Source: Candidatus Bathyarchaeota archaeon
GTDB taxonomy: Archaea > Thermoproteota > Bathyarchaeia > 40CM-2-53-6 > DTDX01
DNA: 64,000 bases
Direction of reading: 5' to 3'
Assembly: GCA_018396775.1 (NCBI GenBank)
Contig: JAGTRF010000001.1
Span: 92,910-156,909, forward strand
Shown: positions 53,333 to 61,026 of the stretch, piece after piece
Position numbering within the stretch: the first letter of the stretch is position 1
Layout of the letters: every line of letters begins with the position of its first letter
Notes under the pieces: generated by a model
Seen by the model: the letters and a program-made list of their open reading frames with translations, nothing else
Database searches by the model: none
Told to the model about the DNA's origin: nothing
Made by a program: the position numbers and the translations under genes

Positions 53333-53448
53333 GGGCCCGTAGTCTAGCCTGGATTAGGACATAGAGGTTAAAACATGGAAGCCTTCGGAGAAAACTATTT
53401 TTCAAGGAAAGCCTAAGATCCGGGGTTCAAATCCCCGCGGGCCCACCA
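53333..53448 (+). tRNA. tRNA-Arg(UCG) with two small introns, CCA encoded
   Basis: The acceptor stem is gggcccg (53333-53339) with cgggccc (53438-53444), discriminator A and encoded CCA. The D-arm is gtct...ggac and the T-arm is cgggg-ttcaaat-ccccg. A normal anticodon arm, taggc-cttcgga-gccta, appears only if 16 nt (about 53365-53380) and 21 nt (about 53390-53410) are removed. This leaves a 76-nt tRNA with anticodon TCG. The second intron folds as a BHB-like element: exon CCTT pairs with AAGG and an AAA bulge sits at the 3' site. Intron boundaries may shift by one base. Confidence 0.85.
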
Positions 53449-53560
53449 AGGTATGCGAAAGCTATATTGTTTAAGTAAAACTCCAGGTAGGATTAAATGT
53501 TTAATTTCCGTAAACCTTAATATTTAATTTTTATATATTTTTATCTTTAAAGTGGTTTTA

Positions 53561-53929
53561 ATGAGCGAGTCTAGAATTCCAGTAAAGTTTATTATTGAAG
53601 GTTTAGGGGAAGCTAAAGGAGAGTTAATGAAATTTTTGTCTCCAAAAACTGTTGAGTCGATTTTGAAGGTTTTACCAGTTGAAGGGTATGCTGCTGTTTG
53701 GAAAGAGGAGGTTTACTTTAATATTCCAGTTAGCGTTGGAGCTGAAAAACCTAAAAGCCGCGTTGAAACTGGTGATTTAGCTTATTGGCCTATGGGCTCT
53801 GCTATATGCATTTTTTATGGTAAATCTCAACCTTACAGCTCAGTTAACATTATAGGAAAAATTACTGAAAATTTAGAGGTTTTTAAGCAAGTTAAAGAAG
53901 GCGTTAAAATAACTTTAACTCGATGTTAA
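53561..53929 (+). CDS. Cyclophilin-like fold protein, COG2164/DUF369
   Basis: A 122-residue protein (from ATG 53561) with IPVKFIIEGLGEAKGELMKF, VEGYAAVWKEEVYFNIPVSV and LAYWPMGSAICIFYGKS. This is the small cyclophilin-like beta-barrel family found in archaea and thermophilic bacteria (TM1367-like). Prolyl isomerase activity has not been shown for the family. It is convergent with and overlaps eS25 by 15 bp. Confidence 0.75.
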   Translation: MSESRIPVKFIIEGLGEAKGELMKFLSPKTVESILKVLPVEGYAAVWKEEVYFNIPVSVGAEKPKSRVETGDLAYWPMGSAICIFYGKSQPYSSVNIIGKITENLEVFKQVKEGVKITLTRC

Positions 53930-54244
53930 TGGGGAAGCAAGCTTATATATTTTGATTCTAGAGTTTCCTTGAGCCATTTGAATAAGCTTTTTTAATTCAA
54001 GCTCTTTAAGAAGGTTTTTAGCTGCGCTTAATCTTAAGTTAAGCTGCGAAGCTACTGTATAAGGCGTTAAAACATCTAGTTTAGAAAGCTCTTTAAGCGC
54101 CGCCTCCGCTGTTCCAGCGAAGAAAACGCCCCGCTCTTTCTTCTCTATAACCTGCTTAGCCTTCTTTTTTTCAGCTTCCTGCTCTCTCTTCTTTTCCTCC
54201 TCTTTCTTCATTTGAGATACAGTTTTCTTTTTTGTTCCACCCAA
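53915..54244 (-). CDS. rps25e: 30S ribosomal protein eS25
   Basis: A 109-residue ribosomal protein. A Lys/Glu-rich N-terminal extension (residues 1-40) is followed by the conserved winged-helix core: LDVLTPYTVASQLNLRLSAA then KNLLKELELKKLIQMA and IKIYKLA. In archaea eS25 is typical of TACK and Asgard groups and generally missing in Euryarchaeota, which supports the lineage inference for this window. Confidence 0.9.
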   Translation of the reverse strand: MGGTKKKTVSQMKKEEEKKREQEAEKKKAKQVIEKKERGVFFAGTAEAALKELSKLDVLTPYTVASQLNLRLSAAKNLLKELELKKLIQMAQGNSRIKIYKLASPLTSS

Positions 54245-54325
54245 CTTTTATTCACCAAAAAAATTAAGTTTAAGGATTTATAAAAACGTTTTCTATAAGG
54301 TTTTTGATGCTTGGGAGGAAATGAT

Positions 54326-54469
54326 TTGAAAGCTGTTACTGTAAGATTGCCTAAAGCTTTGCTAGATGGAATAGACTCTTTAATTGAAATGGGAATATAT
54401 CAAAATAGATCCGCAGCTATTAGAGCTGCTGTGAGAGATTTACTTAAAAAAGAGCTTTGGAAAATTTAA
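54326..54469 (+). CDS. Short ribbon-helix-helix (CopG-like) regulator
   Basis: A 47-residue protein starting with TTG at 54326, 7 nt after a GGGAGG ribosome-binding site: KAVTVRLPKALLDGIDSLIE, MGIYQNRSAAIRAAVRDLLK. The VTVRLPxxLLxxIDxLxxxGxYxxRSxxIRxAxRxxL pattern is the classic archaeal CopG/RHH fold, complete within this length. Targets unknown. It is divergent from eS25 and convergent with larC, with a GC-rich hairpin between. Confidence 0.85.
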   Translation: MKAVTVRLPKALLDGIDSLIEMGIYQNRSAAIRAAVRDLLKKELWKI

Positions 54470-54523
54470 AAGCTTTCAAGAGAAAAATTTTTAAATAGTT
54501 TTCTTAAAGTAGTCTTTTATAAA

Positions 54524-54601
54524 GGGAAAAGGCTGCGGGAAGCTAACCTCATGGAGGTAATCTCATCACCATGAACTTTGGCTTCTCCGCTTCTGCCTCC
54601 C
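54524..54601 (+). ncRNA. Candidate GC-rich structured RNA or bidirectional 3'-end hairpin
   Basis: Within very AT-rich DNA this segment folds through nested GC pairs: GGG (54524-54526) with CCC (54599-54601), GGC (54531-54533) with GCC (54595-54597), and GCGGGAAGC (54535-54543) with GCTTCtCCGC (54581-54590). An inner ACCTC/GAGGT hairpin sits at 54546-54558. A TATA-like tttttaaatag at 54488-54498 would start a plus-strand RNA near 54520. It overlaps the last codons of larC on the other strand, so it could instead serve as a 3'-end hairpin of the convergent genes. No known RNA family is recognised. Confidence 0.4.
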
Positions 54602-55846
54602 AAATTCGCTTTTTAAATTTTCTTTAATTTTTTTAGCCGCTTCAAAATATACTTCTCTTAAAGGCTTGTTTGCTTTAATAGCTATTTTTTTAGCTTCTTC
54701 ATATTCTGGTTTAACTTGGATTACTTCTCCTTCTTTACTTCTTGAAATTTTTACTGCAATTTGCTCTTTGCTTTGGTTTAAATCGATTTTCGCGATAGCT
54801 TTTCTTCTTAAAGCTAAATGTCTAATGCATGGGGTTACCCGTATTCCCAAGGTTCCAGTTTCCTTCATGATTAAAGAAATCAATTTATTCACTTTATCTT
54901 CGCTTGAGAGAACTTTAAGAATATATCCTGGTCGATTCTTTTTTGTAAACATAGGGATTACAGAAGCGTCTTTAGCGCCTTCATTCATTAACCTTTCTAT
55001 AACGTATCCAATTACTTCTCCAGAAACATCATCTAAATTTGTTTCTAAAACATAAATTAAATCTGTATACTCGCCCCCTTCTATTTCTCCTTTAATTACG
55101 CGTAGGATGTTTGGGGCTTCTTTAAGCTTTTTAAATCCGCAACCATAACCTACGCTTAAAGGACTCATTAATGGAAATGAAGATAAAGAAGCTGAAGCTA
55201 AATTTGTTAATAACGCTGCGCCAGTAGGCGTTGTTAACTCTTCATTAATGAATCCGCCTATTATCTTAAATTTTTTTCTTTTAAGAATCTCTAGCGTTGC
55301 TGGAGCTGGAGTTGAAAAAAACCCGTGAGAAAATTTAAATAAACCTTTTCCTACAGCCACAGGAGTAGCATAAACTTCTTCTTTAAATAAATTTAACTCT
55401 TCAGCCGCTTTGGCCACACCTATAATGTCAACTAATGTATCTATAGAGCCTGATTCATGCAACTTTACTTTTTTAAAGCTTACTCCATGAACTTCAGCTT
55501 CAGCTTCAATTAAGGTTTTAATAGAGTTTAAAGCAAATTCTTCAGCTTCTTTAGAGAAATTTAATTCTAAAGCGGATTTTTTTATCGCGTTAAAAAGTTC
55601 TTCTCCAAACCTAAATTTTTTTTCATCCTTAAACTCTATAAGAAGCTTTTTAGCTTTAACGCCGTGAGTTAACTCTTCAATAACTGAAATCTTCAGCTTA
55701 CTGCATCCATCAACAAAGTTTTTAACGCTTTCCATAGCTTCAATAACTTTTTCCTCCTTAACTTTTAAATCTAAAAGAGCTGCTGCAAGCATGTCTCCTG
55801 AAACTCCAGCTAATTGACAATCTATTAAAAAAATTATTTTACTCAA
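54566..55846 (-). CDS. larC: LarC-like nickel insertion protein
   Basis: A 426-residue member of the LarC/TIGR00299 family, which inserts nickel into the pyridinium dithiocarboxylate mononucleotide cofactor of lactate racemase-type enzymes. Landmarks: LIDCQLAGVSGDMLAAALLD, KLHESGSIDTLVDIIGVAKA, ATPVAVGKGLFKFSHGFFST then PAPATLEILK, ELTTPTGAALL, and LETNLDDVSGEVIGYVIERL. It is one uninterrupted frame. The start is TTG at 55846 after GGAGGAGG. No larA, larB or larE is seen nearby. Confidence 0.88.
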   Translation of the reverse strand: MSKIIFLIDCQLAGVSGDMLAAALLDLKVKEEKVIEAMESVKNFVDGCSKLKISVIEELTHGVKAKKLLIEFKDEKKFRFGEELFNAIKKSALELNFSKEAEEFALNSIKTLIEAEAEVHGVSFKKVKLHESGSIDTLVDIIGVAKAAEELNLFKEEVYATPVAVGKGLFKFSHGFFSTPAPATLEILKRKKFKIIGGFINEELTTPTGAALLTNLASASLSSFPLMSPLSVGYGCGFKKLKEAPNILRVIKGEIEGGEYTDLIYVLETNLDDVSGEVIGYVIERLMNEGAKDASVIPMFTKKNRPGYILKVLSSEDKVNKLISLIMKETGTLGIRVTPCIRHLALRRKAIAKIDLNQSKEQIAVKISRSKEGEVIQVKPEYEEAKKIAIKANKPLREVYFEAAKKIKENLKSEFGRQKRRSQSSW

Positions 55847-55964
55847 TAAGCCTCCTCCACAAGCAAATTAATAACTGAAAGCAAGCTAAAAACTTGCTGC
55901 TTTAAAATTTAAAGGCTTAAACGATAAAACCTTGCTTTAAAAAATTATTTAAGGAGGGGTTAAC

Positions 55965-56429
55965 TTGATTTTACCAGATTTAAAAATAAAAAAAATGGTT
56001 GAAAATAGAGAATTAATTATTTCACCTTTTGAAATTAAATGCTTAAATCCTGCAGGGTATGATCTACGTTCAAACATGAGTATTTTAATTAGCTCTAAAG
56101 AGCAGAAGCTTATTTCAACTTTAGAAAGGGTTGAGCTTCCATCCAACATAGCTGGCTTCCTGAATTTACGTTCATCCTTTATTAGAGAAGGTTTAATAGC
56201 TGGTTTAGCTTTAGTTGATCCAGGTTTTAAAGGTCAACTTACAATCTCTCTTTTCAACGCTTCATCGAATGAGGTTAAAATTTATCAAGGAGAACCCTTC
56301 CTTCAAATAAGTTTTATTCAACTTCTAGAAAAAGCTGAGAAACCTTATTCAGGAAGATACCAAAATAGTAAAGGCGTTACGAAAAGCTTAAGGCATGGAA
56401 AAACCAATAATTTTTATTTAAGTATGTAA
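55965..56429 (+). CDS. dcd: dCTP deaminase / dUTPase-family protein
   Basis: A 154-residue trimeric nucleotide hydrolase-fold protein. Motifs: ISPFEIKCLNPAGYDLRSNM, LNLRSSFIREGLIAGLALVD (RSSxxREGL of dCTP deaminases), PGFKGQLTISLFNASSNEVK and GEPFLQISFIQL. It converts dCTP to dUTP (or dUMP in bifunctional forms). It starts with TTG after AAGGAGGGG. The C-terminus is slightly shorter than many archaeal Dcd. Confidence 0.85.
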   Translation: MILPDLKIKKMVENRELIISPFEIKCLNPAGYDLRSNMSILISSKEQKLISTLERVELPSNIAGFLNLRSSFIREGLIAGLALVDPGFKGQLTISLFNASSNEVKIYQGEPFLQISFIQLLEKAEKPYSGRYQNSKGVTKSLRHGKTNNFYLSM

Positions 56430-56485
56430 AACTCTAGTTTAAAGAAAATTTAAATTATAATAACAAGCGTTAAAGGTAAGAGGAT

Positions 56486-57232
56486 ATGAGATCTGAATCA
56501 GGTTCCAGAATTCTTGAGTTAAAATATAAATTAGCTACGATAGAGCTTCTTAATTTAGCTAAAAACTATTATACTTATAGGGAGCTTTCTCAAATAGTTG
56601 GTTTACCTGAAACTGTTTTAAGCAGGTATATTAAAGGTCATGTTTTACCAACAATTAAGCGGGCTGAATCTATAAACTCTCTTCTTCAAAACGTTTTGCG
56701 TTTAGATGCTGAATTAGAGAAAAGAATAGTTTTTGATGATTCAGGCTACTTTGATAATACTGAAATTATTTCAGATACTTTACTTTTAGGAAGAGCAGTT
56801 CAATATGGAATAAATAAATTCGCTGGAAAAAGAATTACTAAAGTTTTAACAGCGGCTGTTGATGGAGTGCCTTTAGCTACGCTTTTAGCTTACAGGCTTG
56901 GTGTAGGATTAATTATCGCTAAAAAAGAGAGAGAAGTTGGAGTTAGAGATTTTATAGAGGAAACTTTTATTCCTCAAAAAACAGCTGTTATGATGAGCTT
57001 ATATATTCCTAAAGGAAGCATAAGAAGAGGCGATTGCGCTTTAATAGTTGATGATATAATAGATAGCGGGGAAACTCAAAAAGCTTTGATTAAGCTTATT
57101 CAAAAAGCTAAAGCTGAAGTAACAGGGGTTTACGCTTTAATAGGAATTGGGGATGAATGGAAAAATAAAATAGCTGAGGTAGCTAACTGCCCAATGGAAG
57201 TTGTTCTTCAAATTCCAAGAAAGAAAACTTAA
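56486..57232 (+). CDS. HTH-phosphoribosyltransferase-type transcription regulator (GfcR-like, COG0856)
   Basis: A 248-residue protein. Residues about 20-70 form an HTH of the Xre type (YTYRELSQIVGLPETVLSRY). Residues about 90-245 form a type I phosphoribosyltransferase domain with the PRPP loop CALIVDDIIDSGETQKALIK and the VDGVPLATLLAYRLGVG segment. This HTH-PRTase architecture is that of archaeal GfcR/PyrE-like regulators, which sense phosphoribosyl-type ligands. It is convergent with mtnA and overlaps it by 4 bp; a role in purine or ribose-phosphate control is possible. Confidence 0.85.
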   Translation: MRSESGSRILELKYKLATIELLNLAKNYYTYRELSQIVGLPETVLSRYIKGHVLPTIKRAESINSLLQNVLRLDAELEKRIVFDDSGYFDNTEIISDTLLLGRAVQYGINKFAGKRITKVLTAAVDGVPLATLLAYRLGVGLIIAKKEREVGVRDFIEETFIPQKTAVMMSLYIPKGSIRRGDCALIVDDIIDSGETQKALIKLIQKAKAEVTGVYALIGIGDEWKNKIAEVANCPMEVVLQIPRKKT

Positions 57233-58294
57233 GTTTTCATAAAATTTTCTTTTATAGCTTCCTTATAAGGCGGCTTTAATACAGCTTTCTCTGTAATTAT
57301 AGCTGTTACAAGCTTAGGTGGGGTAGCATCAAAAGCTGGATTTAAAACTTTAACTTTAGGAACAGTTATGTAAGCGCTGCCTATTTTTTTAACTTCATTC
57401 GGGTTCCGCTCCTCTATTTTAACTTGCTCTAATTTGCTTTTTAAATCTAATGTTGAAGAAGGCGCTGCTACATAAAAAGGTATATTAAAATATTTTGCTA
57501 AAACAGCTATTGTTAAAGTTCCAATTTTATTTATTACATGACCGCTTGCTAAAATTCTATCAGCTCCTACAATAACTTTATTAACAAGCTTTTTTTGAAA
57601 AACGTAACCTACCATATTATCTGTAATTAATGTTACTGGAATTTTATCTTTCATTAACTCGAAAACTGTAAGCTTTGCTCCTTGAAGCTTCGGCCTAGTT
57701 TCTGTAGCGTAAACTTTAACATGCTTCCCTTTTTCTATTGCTGCTCTAATAACGCCTAAAGCTGTTCCATAACCAACTGTTGCAAGAGCTCCAGCATTCT
57801 GCCAGCTCTTAAGAGAGCTGTTTGCAGTGCGTTAAAACAGAATCTCCATCATTAATTAGCGATGAACCAATTTTCCCAAGCTTACGGTTTACTTCAAAAT
57901 CTTCTTGAGCAATTTTATTAGCTTCCTCAATTACAGCTTCAACAATTCCTTCTTCAGCTTCCTCAGCTTTCTTTATTACGCGATTTAAAGCCCAAAAAAG
58001 ATTTATTGCAGTCGGCCTAGCTGATTCAATCTTTTTTTTAGCTTCAACAAGCCTTTTTAATATTATTTCTCTTTTTTCACCTCGATTTTTATAAGCGGTT
58101 AAAGCTAAACCCATCGCTGCTGCAACTCCTATAGCCGGCGCTCCCCTAACAACCATTTTTTTAATAGCCTCAGCCACCTCGCTATATGTGGAAAGCTTAA
58201 CGTAAACAAGCTTTTTTGGAAGCAGCCTTTGATCAAGCATGTAAAGCTTTCCTTTTTCCCATCGTAAAGTTTTTAAAGAAAAAAAGTTTTTCAT
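57229..58294 (-). CDS. mtnA: S-methyl-5-thioribose-1-phosphate isomerase, interrupted by a 25-nt BHB-type intron
   Basis: Two exons, 58294-57822 and 57796-57229, join to 1041 nt (346 residues). Exon 1 starts at ATG 58294 after GAGGTGA and holds YMLDQRLLPKKLVYVKLSTY, KKMVVRGAPAIGVAAAMGLA and ESARPTAINLFWALNRV. The join creates LTHCNAGALATVGYGTALG, with the active-site Cys. Exon 2 has YATETRPKLQGAKLTVFELM, VGADRILASGHVINKIGTLT (catalytic Asp) and FYVAAPSSTLDLKS. Unspliced, translation stops within four codons of the Cys (CKQLS then stop). The enzyme isomerises MTR-1-P in methionine salvage. Confidence 0.88.
57797..57821 (-). other. Candidate archaeal BHB intron in mtnA mRNA
   Basis: On the minus strand exon CTGC (57827-57824) pairs with intron GCAG (57802-57799), making the 4-bp central helix. 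The 3-nt bulge AAA (57823-57821) leads into the intron stem CAGCTCT/AGAGCTG (57820-57814 with 57809-57803, loop CTTA). The other bulge is AAT (57798-57796) before exon 2. Cutting after the second base of each bulge removes 25 nt and yields CAC TGC AAT GCT GGA, exactly the conserved HCNAG. The length 25 is not a multiple of three, so splicing is essential for the protein. Confidence 0.85.
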
Positions 58295-58381
58295 AATCTT
58301 CACCTCGTTAAAGTTACTTTTAAAAGCTATCGATGCTTCAATATAAATGCATATAAGTTTTAATGGAAAAGGTTGAATTTT
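58295..58381. promoter_or_regulatory. Divergent promoter between mtnA and the splicing-endonuclease-like gene
   Basis: These 87 bp separate the two start codons. Plus-strand TATA-like atataaatgc and atataagttt (58341-58360) lie 25-35 nt before the endonuclease-like ATG, so that message is probably leaderless. Read on the minus strand the same stretch gives aaacttatatgc and tttatattg, which can serve mtnA. Shared control of an intron-bearing gene and an endonuclease subunit is therefore possible. Confidence 0.5.
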
Positions 58382-58894
58382 ATGGAGATGCCTAAAGAAC
58401 CTATTCAAGGATATTTAAAGAAAGGTGAAGTTTTCCTCCCTTTAACTGAGGAAGTTAAAGAGTTAAGAGAGAAAGGTTTTGGAGAATTAAAAAACGGGGG
58501 GCTTCAACTTCAATCTTATGAAGCTTTCTATTTAGTTGAAAAAGGGAAAATTAAAGTTTTTGATTTTAACTCTAAGCAGCTTTTAGAGTTAGGAAATTTA
58601 GTTAAAAAGCTTTTTGCTAACAAGAAAGAAGAGTTAATTAAATACTTGGTTTATAGAGATTTAAGAGAGAAAGGTTATATTGTTAGAGAATCTGAAAAAA
58701 TGGATTTTGAAGTTTATGGTAAAGGGTCTTTAAGGCGTTTAGTTACGATAGTTCATGAAGGAAGAGAAACAACAGTAGGGAAATTAATTTCTCTCTTAAA
58801 ATTTGCTGAAGAGGAAAGAAAAGAATTGATTTTAGCTGTTATAGATAGGCGTACAGATATAGTTTTCTATACTTTGAATTTTTTAAATATTTAA
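58382..58894 (+). CDS. tRNA-splicing endonuclease family protein (probable structural subunit)
   Basis: A 170-residue protein of the EndA fold. SYEAFYLVEKGKIKVFDFNS is the N-terminal domain, followed by LIKYLVYRDLREKGYIVRES, KMDFEVYGKGSLRRLVTIVH, EERKELILAVIDRRTDIVFY then TLNFL. The YxvYRDLRxxGY and final LAVID strands are diagnostic. Of the catalytic Tyr-His-Lys triad, Tyr (FEVY) and Lys (ERKEL) are visible, but the usual His (in HSKYLV) is replaced by SLRRLV. It is therefore likely the structural subunit of a heteromeric endonuclease, with the catalytic subunit elsewhere. The start could be TTG 58373 or ATG 58382. It is divergent from intron-bearing mtnA. Confidence 0.75.
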   Translation: MEMPKEPIQGYLKKGEVFLPLTEEVKELREKGFGELKNGGLQLQSYEAFYLVEKGKIKVFDFNSKQLLELGNLVKKLFANKKEELIKYLVYRDLREKGYIVRESEKMDFEVYGKGSLRRLVTIVHEGRETTVGKLISLLKFAEEERKELILAVIDRRTDIVFYTLNFLNI

Positions 58895-58909
58895 GGAAAG
58901 GGGGAAATA

Positions 58910-60223
58910 TTGCCGCGAAAATTTAGTTTACCGAGAGGTATACGGGATATTACACCTGAGGAAATGAGTAAAAGAGTTTGGGTTTTAAATAAAATAATAA
59001 AGATTGCTCAGTTATATGGTTTTCAAATGGTTGAACCTGCTACAATAGAGTATTTAGAAACTTTAGAAGCTAAAAGCGGTCCAGATATTAAAAATGAAAT
59101 TTACTGTTTTAAAGATAAAGCTGGAAGGGATCTTGGATTAAGATTTGATTTAACAGTTGGTATGACTAGAATGGTTGTTAACAGGTATGACTTACCTGAG
59201 CCTATAAAACTTTATTCTTTAGGAGGAATGTGGCGGTATGATGAACCTCAATACGGAAGATACAGGTATTTTAATCAATGGGATGCTGAAATTTATGGGT
59301 CATCAAACCCTTTAGCTGATGCTGAAGTAATCTCGCTTGGAATAGATATTCTTATGGATGTAGGATTAAAAGATTTTGAAGTAAAAATTAATAATAGAAA
59401 GTTTATTGATGCTTTTTTAAAAAAGCTTAAGTTAAATGAAGAGAAAAGCTTAACAGTTATGCGGATAATCGATAAACTTCAGAAAAAATCAAAAGCTGAA
59501 ATAGGATCTCAGCTTATGGAAGCAGGTTTAACAAATTCATTAATTAATAAAGTGATGGATTTAGTTTCAATTAAAGGTAAACCTGAAGAAGCTTTAAGTC
59601 AGCTTCCTAAAGAAGCTTTAGAAAGCGAAGAAAGCATAAAAGCTTGCAACGAGTTAAATGAAGTTTTCAATTTTTTAAATTCATTAAATAAAAGTGAAAA
59701 ATGCATTTTAGATTTCAGCGTGGTTAGAGGGTTAGATTATTATGATGGAATAGTTTTTGAAGCTTATGATAAAGAAGGAAAGGAGATAGGTGCGATTTTT
59801 GGAGGAGGGCGATTCGATAAACTTTGTAAATTATATGGAAGAGATATTCCTGCAACTGGGGTTGCAGGCGGAATAGAAAGACTTATGATATCTATCGAAA
59901 AAAACGATTTATTTCCAGATTTATCTTTTACACCAGAAGTGTTTATAGCTGCAGCTAGCAATGATGTAAGAAATAAAGCTTTAGAGCTTACAGCTTCCTT
60001 TAGAAAAGCAGGTTTATCATGCGATTTCGATTTAAAAAATAGAAGCTTAAAACAGCAGCTTGAATACGCAAACTCCATGGAGATACCTGTTGTTGTTATA
60101 ATTGGGGTTAAAGACCTTCTTAATAATGAAGTTACAATAAAGGAAATGAAAACTAGAAGAGAATTTAAAGTAAATTTAAATAAAGCTTCTGAAGCTTTAA
60201 TAAGCATTTTAAGGAAGGGATAA
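58910..60223 (+). CDS. hisS: Histidyl-tRNA synthetase
   Basis: A 437-residue class II synthetase. Motif 1 lies around AQLYGFQMVEPATIEYLETL; motif 2 is IKLYSLGGMWRYDEPQYGRY then RYFNQWDAEIYG; the His signature is FSVVRGLDYYDGIVFEAY; motif 3 is TGVAGGIERLMISI. The C-terminal anticodon-binding domain occupies about 340-437. The start is TTG at 58910 after AAGGAAAGGGGG, 15 bp beyond the endonuclease-like gene, so these are probably co-transcribed. Confidence 0.95.
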   Translation: MPRKFSLPRGIRDITPEEMSKRVWVLNKIIKIAQLYGFQMVEPATIEYLETLEAKSGPDIKNEIYCFKDKAGRDLGLRFDLTVGMTRMVVNRYDLPEPIKLYSLGGMWRYDEPQYGRYRYFNQWDAEIYGSSNPLADAEVISLGIDILMDVGLKDFEVKINNRKFIDAFLKKLKLNEEKSLTVMRIIDKLQKKSKAEIGSQLMEAGLTNSLINKVMDLVSIKGKPEEALSQLPKEALESEESIKACNELNEVFNFLNSLNKSEKCILDFSVVRGLDYYDGIVFEAYDKEGKEIGAIFGGGRFDKLCKLYGRDIPATGVAGGIERLMISIEKNDLFPDLSFTPEVFIAAASNDVRNKALELTASFRKAGLSCDFDLKNRSLKQQLEYANSMEIPVVVIIGVKDLLNNEVTIKEMKTRREFKVNLNKASEALISILRKG

Positions 60224-60226
60224 AAA

Positions 60227-60769
60227 TTGAGAGTTACAAAATGGATTGCTGGAACAAGCGTTTTAAGCGCTTTAACAATAATTTTCGATTTAACATTTTG
60301 GTTTTTAAAAATAAAAATTCCTTTCCCAATTTTTCCAACACTTAAATTTGATTTAGATGGAATTCCAATTATCTTAGCTTGGTTAATTTACGGGCCTTAT
60401 TCAGCGCTTGTAACCTCAATAATAGTGTTTTTAACGATTTCTTTTAGAAGCGTGGTAAGCGCTTTCATGAAGGCTTTAGCTGAATTTACAACAGCAATCG
60501 GTTTAATAATAATTTATCGCGAAGAAAAAGCTTCTAAATCTAAAAAGCTTGCAGCAAACCTTCTTGGAGTAACAATTAGATGCATAGTTATGGCTATAGC
60601 TAACCTTATAGTTCTTCCAATATTTTATAAAAAACCTTTTGAAGCGGCGGTAGCTTTGCTTCCTTTCATCATACTTTTCAACGCTGTGGCTGGTGCGATA
60701 AGCTTAACTGGAGGCTTCTTAGTTTACGCTATGCTTTTAAAAAGGCTTCCTGAATCATATTTCAAGTAA
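60227..60769 (+). CDS. ECF transporter S component-like membrane protein
   Basis: A 180-residue protein with about six helices. The segments FPTLKFDLDGIPIILAWLIY then GPYSALVTSIIVFL, and SAFMKALAEFTTAIGLIIIY resemble substrate-binding S components of energy-coupling-factor vitamin transporters (RibU-like FDLSxIP...GP). The substrate may be riboflavin or a related vitamin, but this is uncertain. It follows hisS after 3 bp. No EcfA/EcfT genes are in the window. Confidence 0.7.
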   Translation: MRVTKWIAGTSVLSALTIIFDLTFWFLKIKIPFPIFPTLKFDLDGIPIILAWLIYGPYSALVTSIIVFLTISFRSVVSAFMKALAEFTTAIGLIIIYREEKASKSKKLAANLLGVTIRCIVMAIANLIVLPIFYKKPFEAAVALLPFIILFNAVAGAISLTGGFLVYAMLLKRLPESYFK

Positions 60770-60935
60770 ATTTCCGAATTCTTCTCTTAAGTATAGAAGC
60801 TTCAGCATTTGGTAAAACACTAGATAAAAACCTTTTTAAAGTTTCTTTTCTACATCCTTCGCACATATCCAGCTTCTCGCTTTTCCTTAACCTTCTACCG
60901 CATCTAACGCATTTCCTCATTTCTCTCTTCGCCAA
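60762..60935 (-). CDS. Small zinc-ribbon protein
   Basis: A 57-residue protein from TTG 60935 (or 52 residues from ATG 60920): MRKCVRCGRRLRKSEKLDMC then EGCRKETLKRFLSSVLPNAE and a basic RRIRKFT end. Two CxxC pairs (CVRC, CEGC) should bind one zinc ion. It is convergent with and overlaps the ECF gene by 8 bp. No specific family is recognised; the size and charge suggest an RNA- or ribosome-associated factor (inference). Confidence 0.55.
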   Translation of the reverse strand: MAKREMRKCVRCGRRLRKSEKLDMCEGCRKETLKRFLSSVLPNAEASILKRRIRKFT

Positions 60936-61026
60936 AAACTACTTCAACTTCAATCATTTCTTTCATTTCTTAAATAAAAATTTTATAAACGATAAAATAA
61001 AAAGAATTAATTGCAAATTAAAAATT

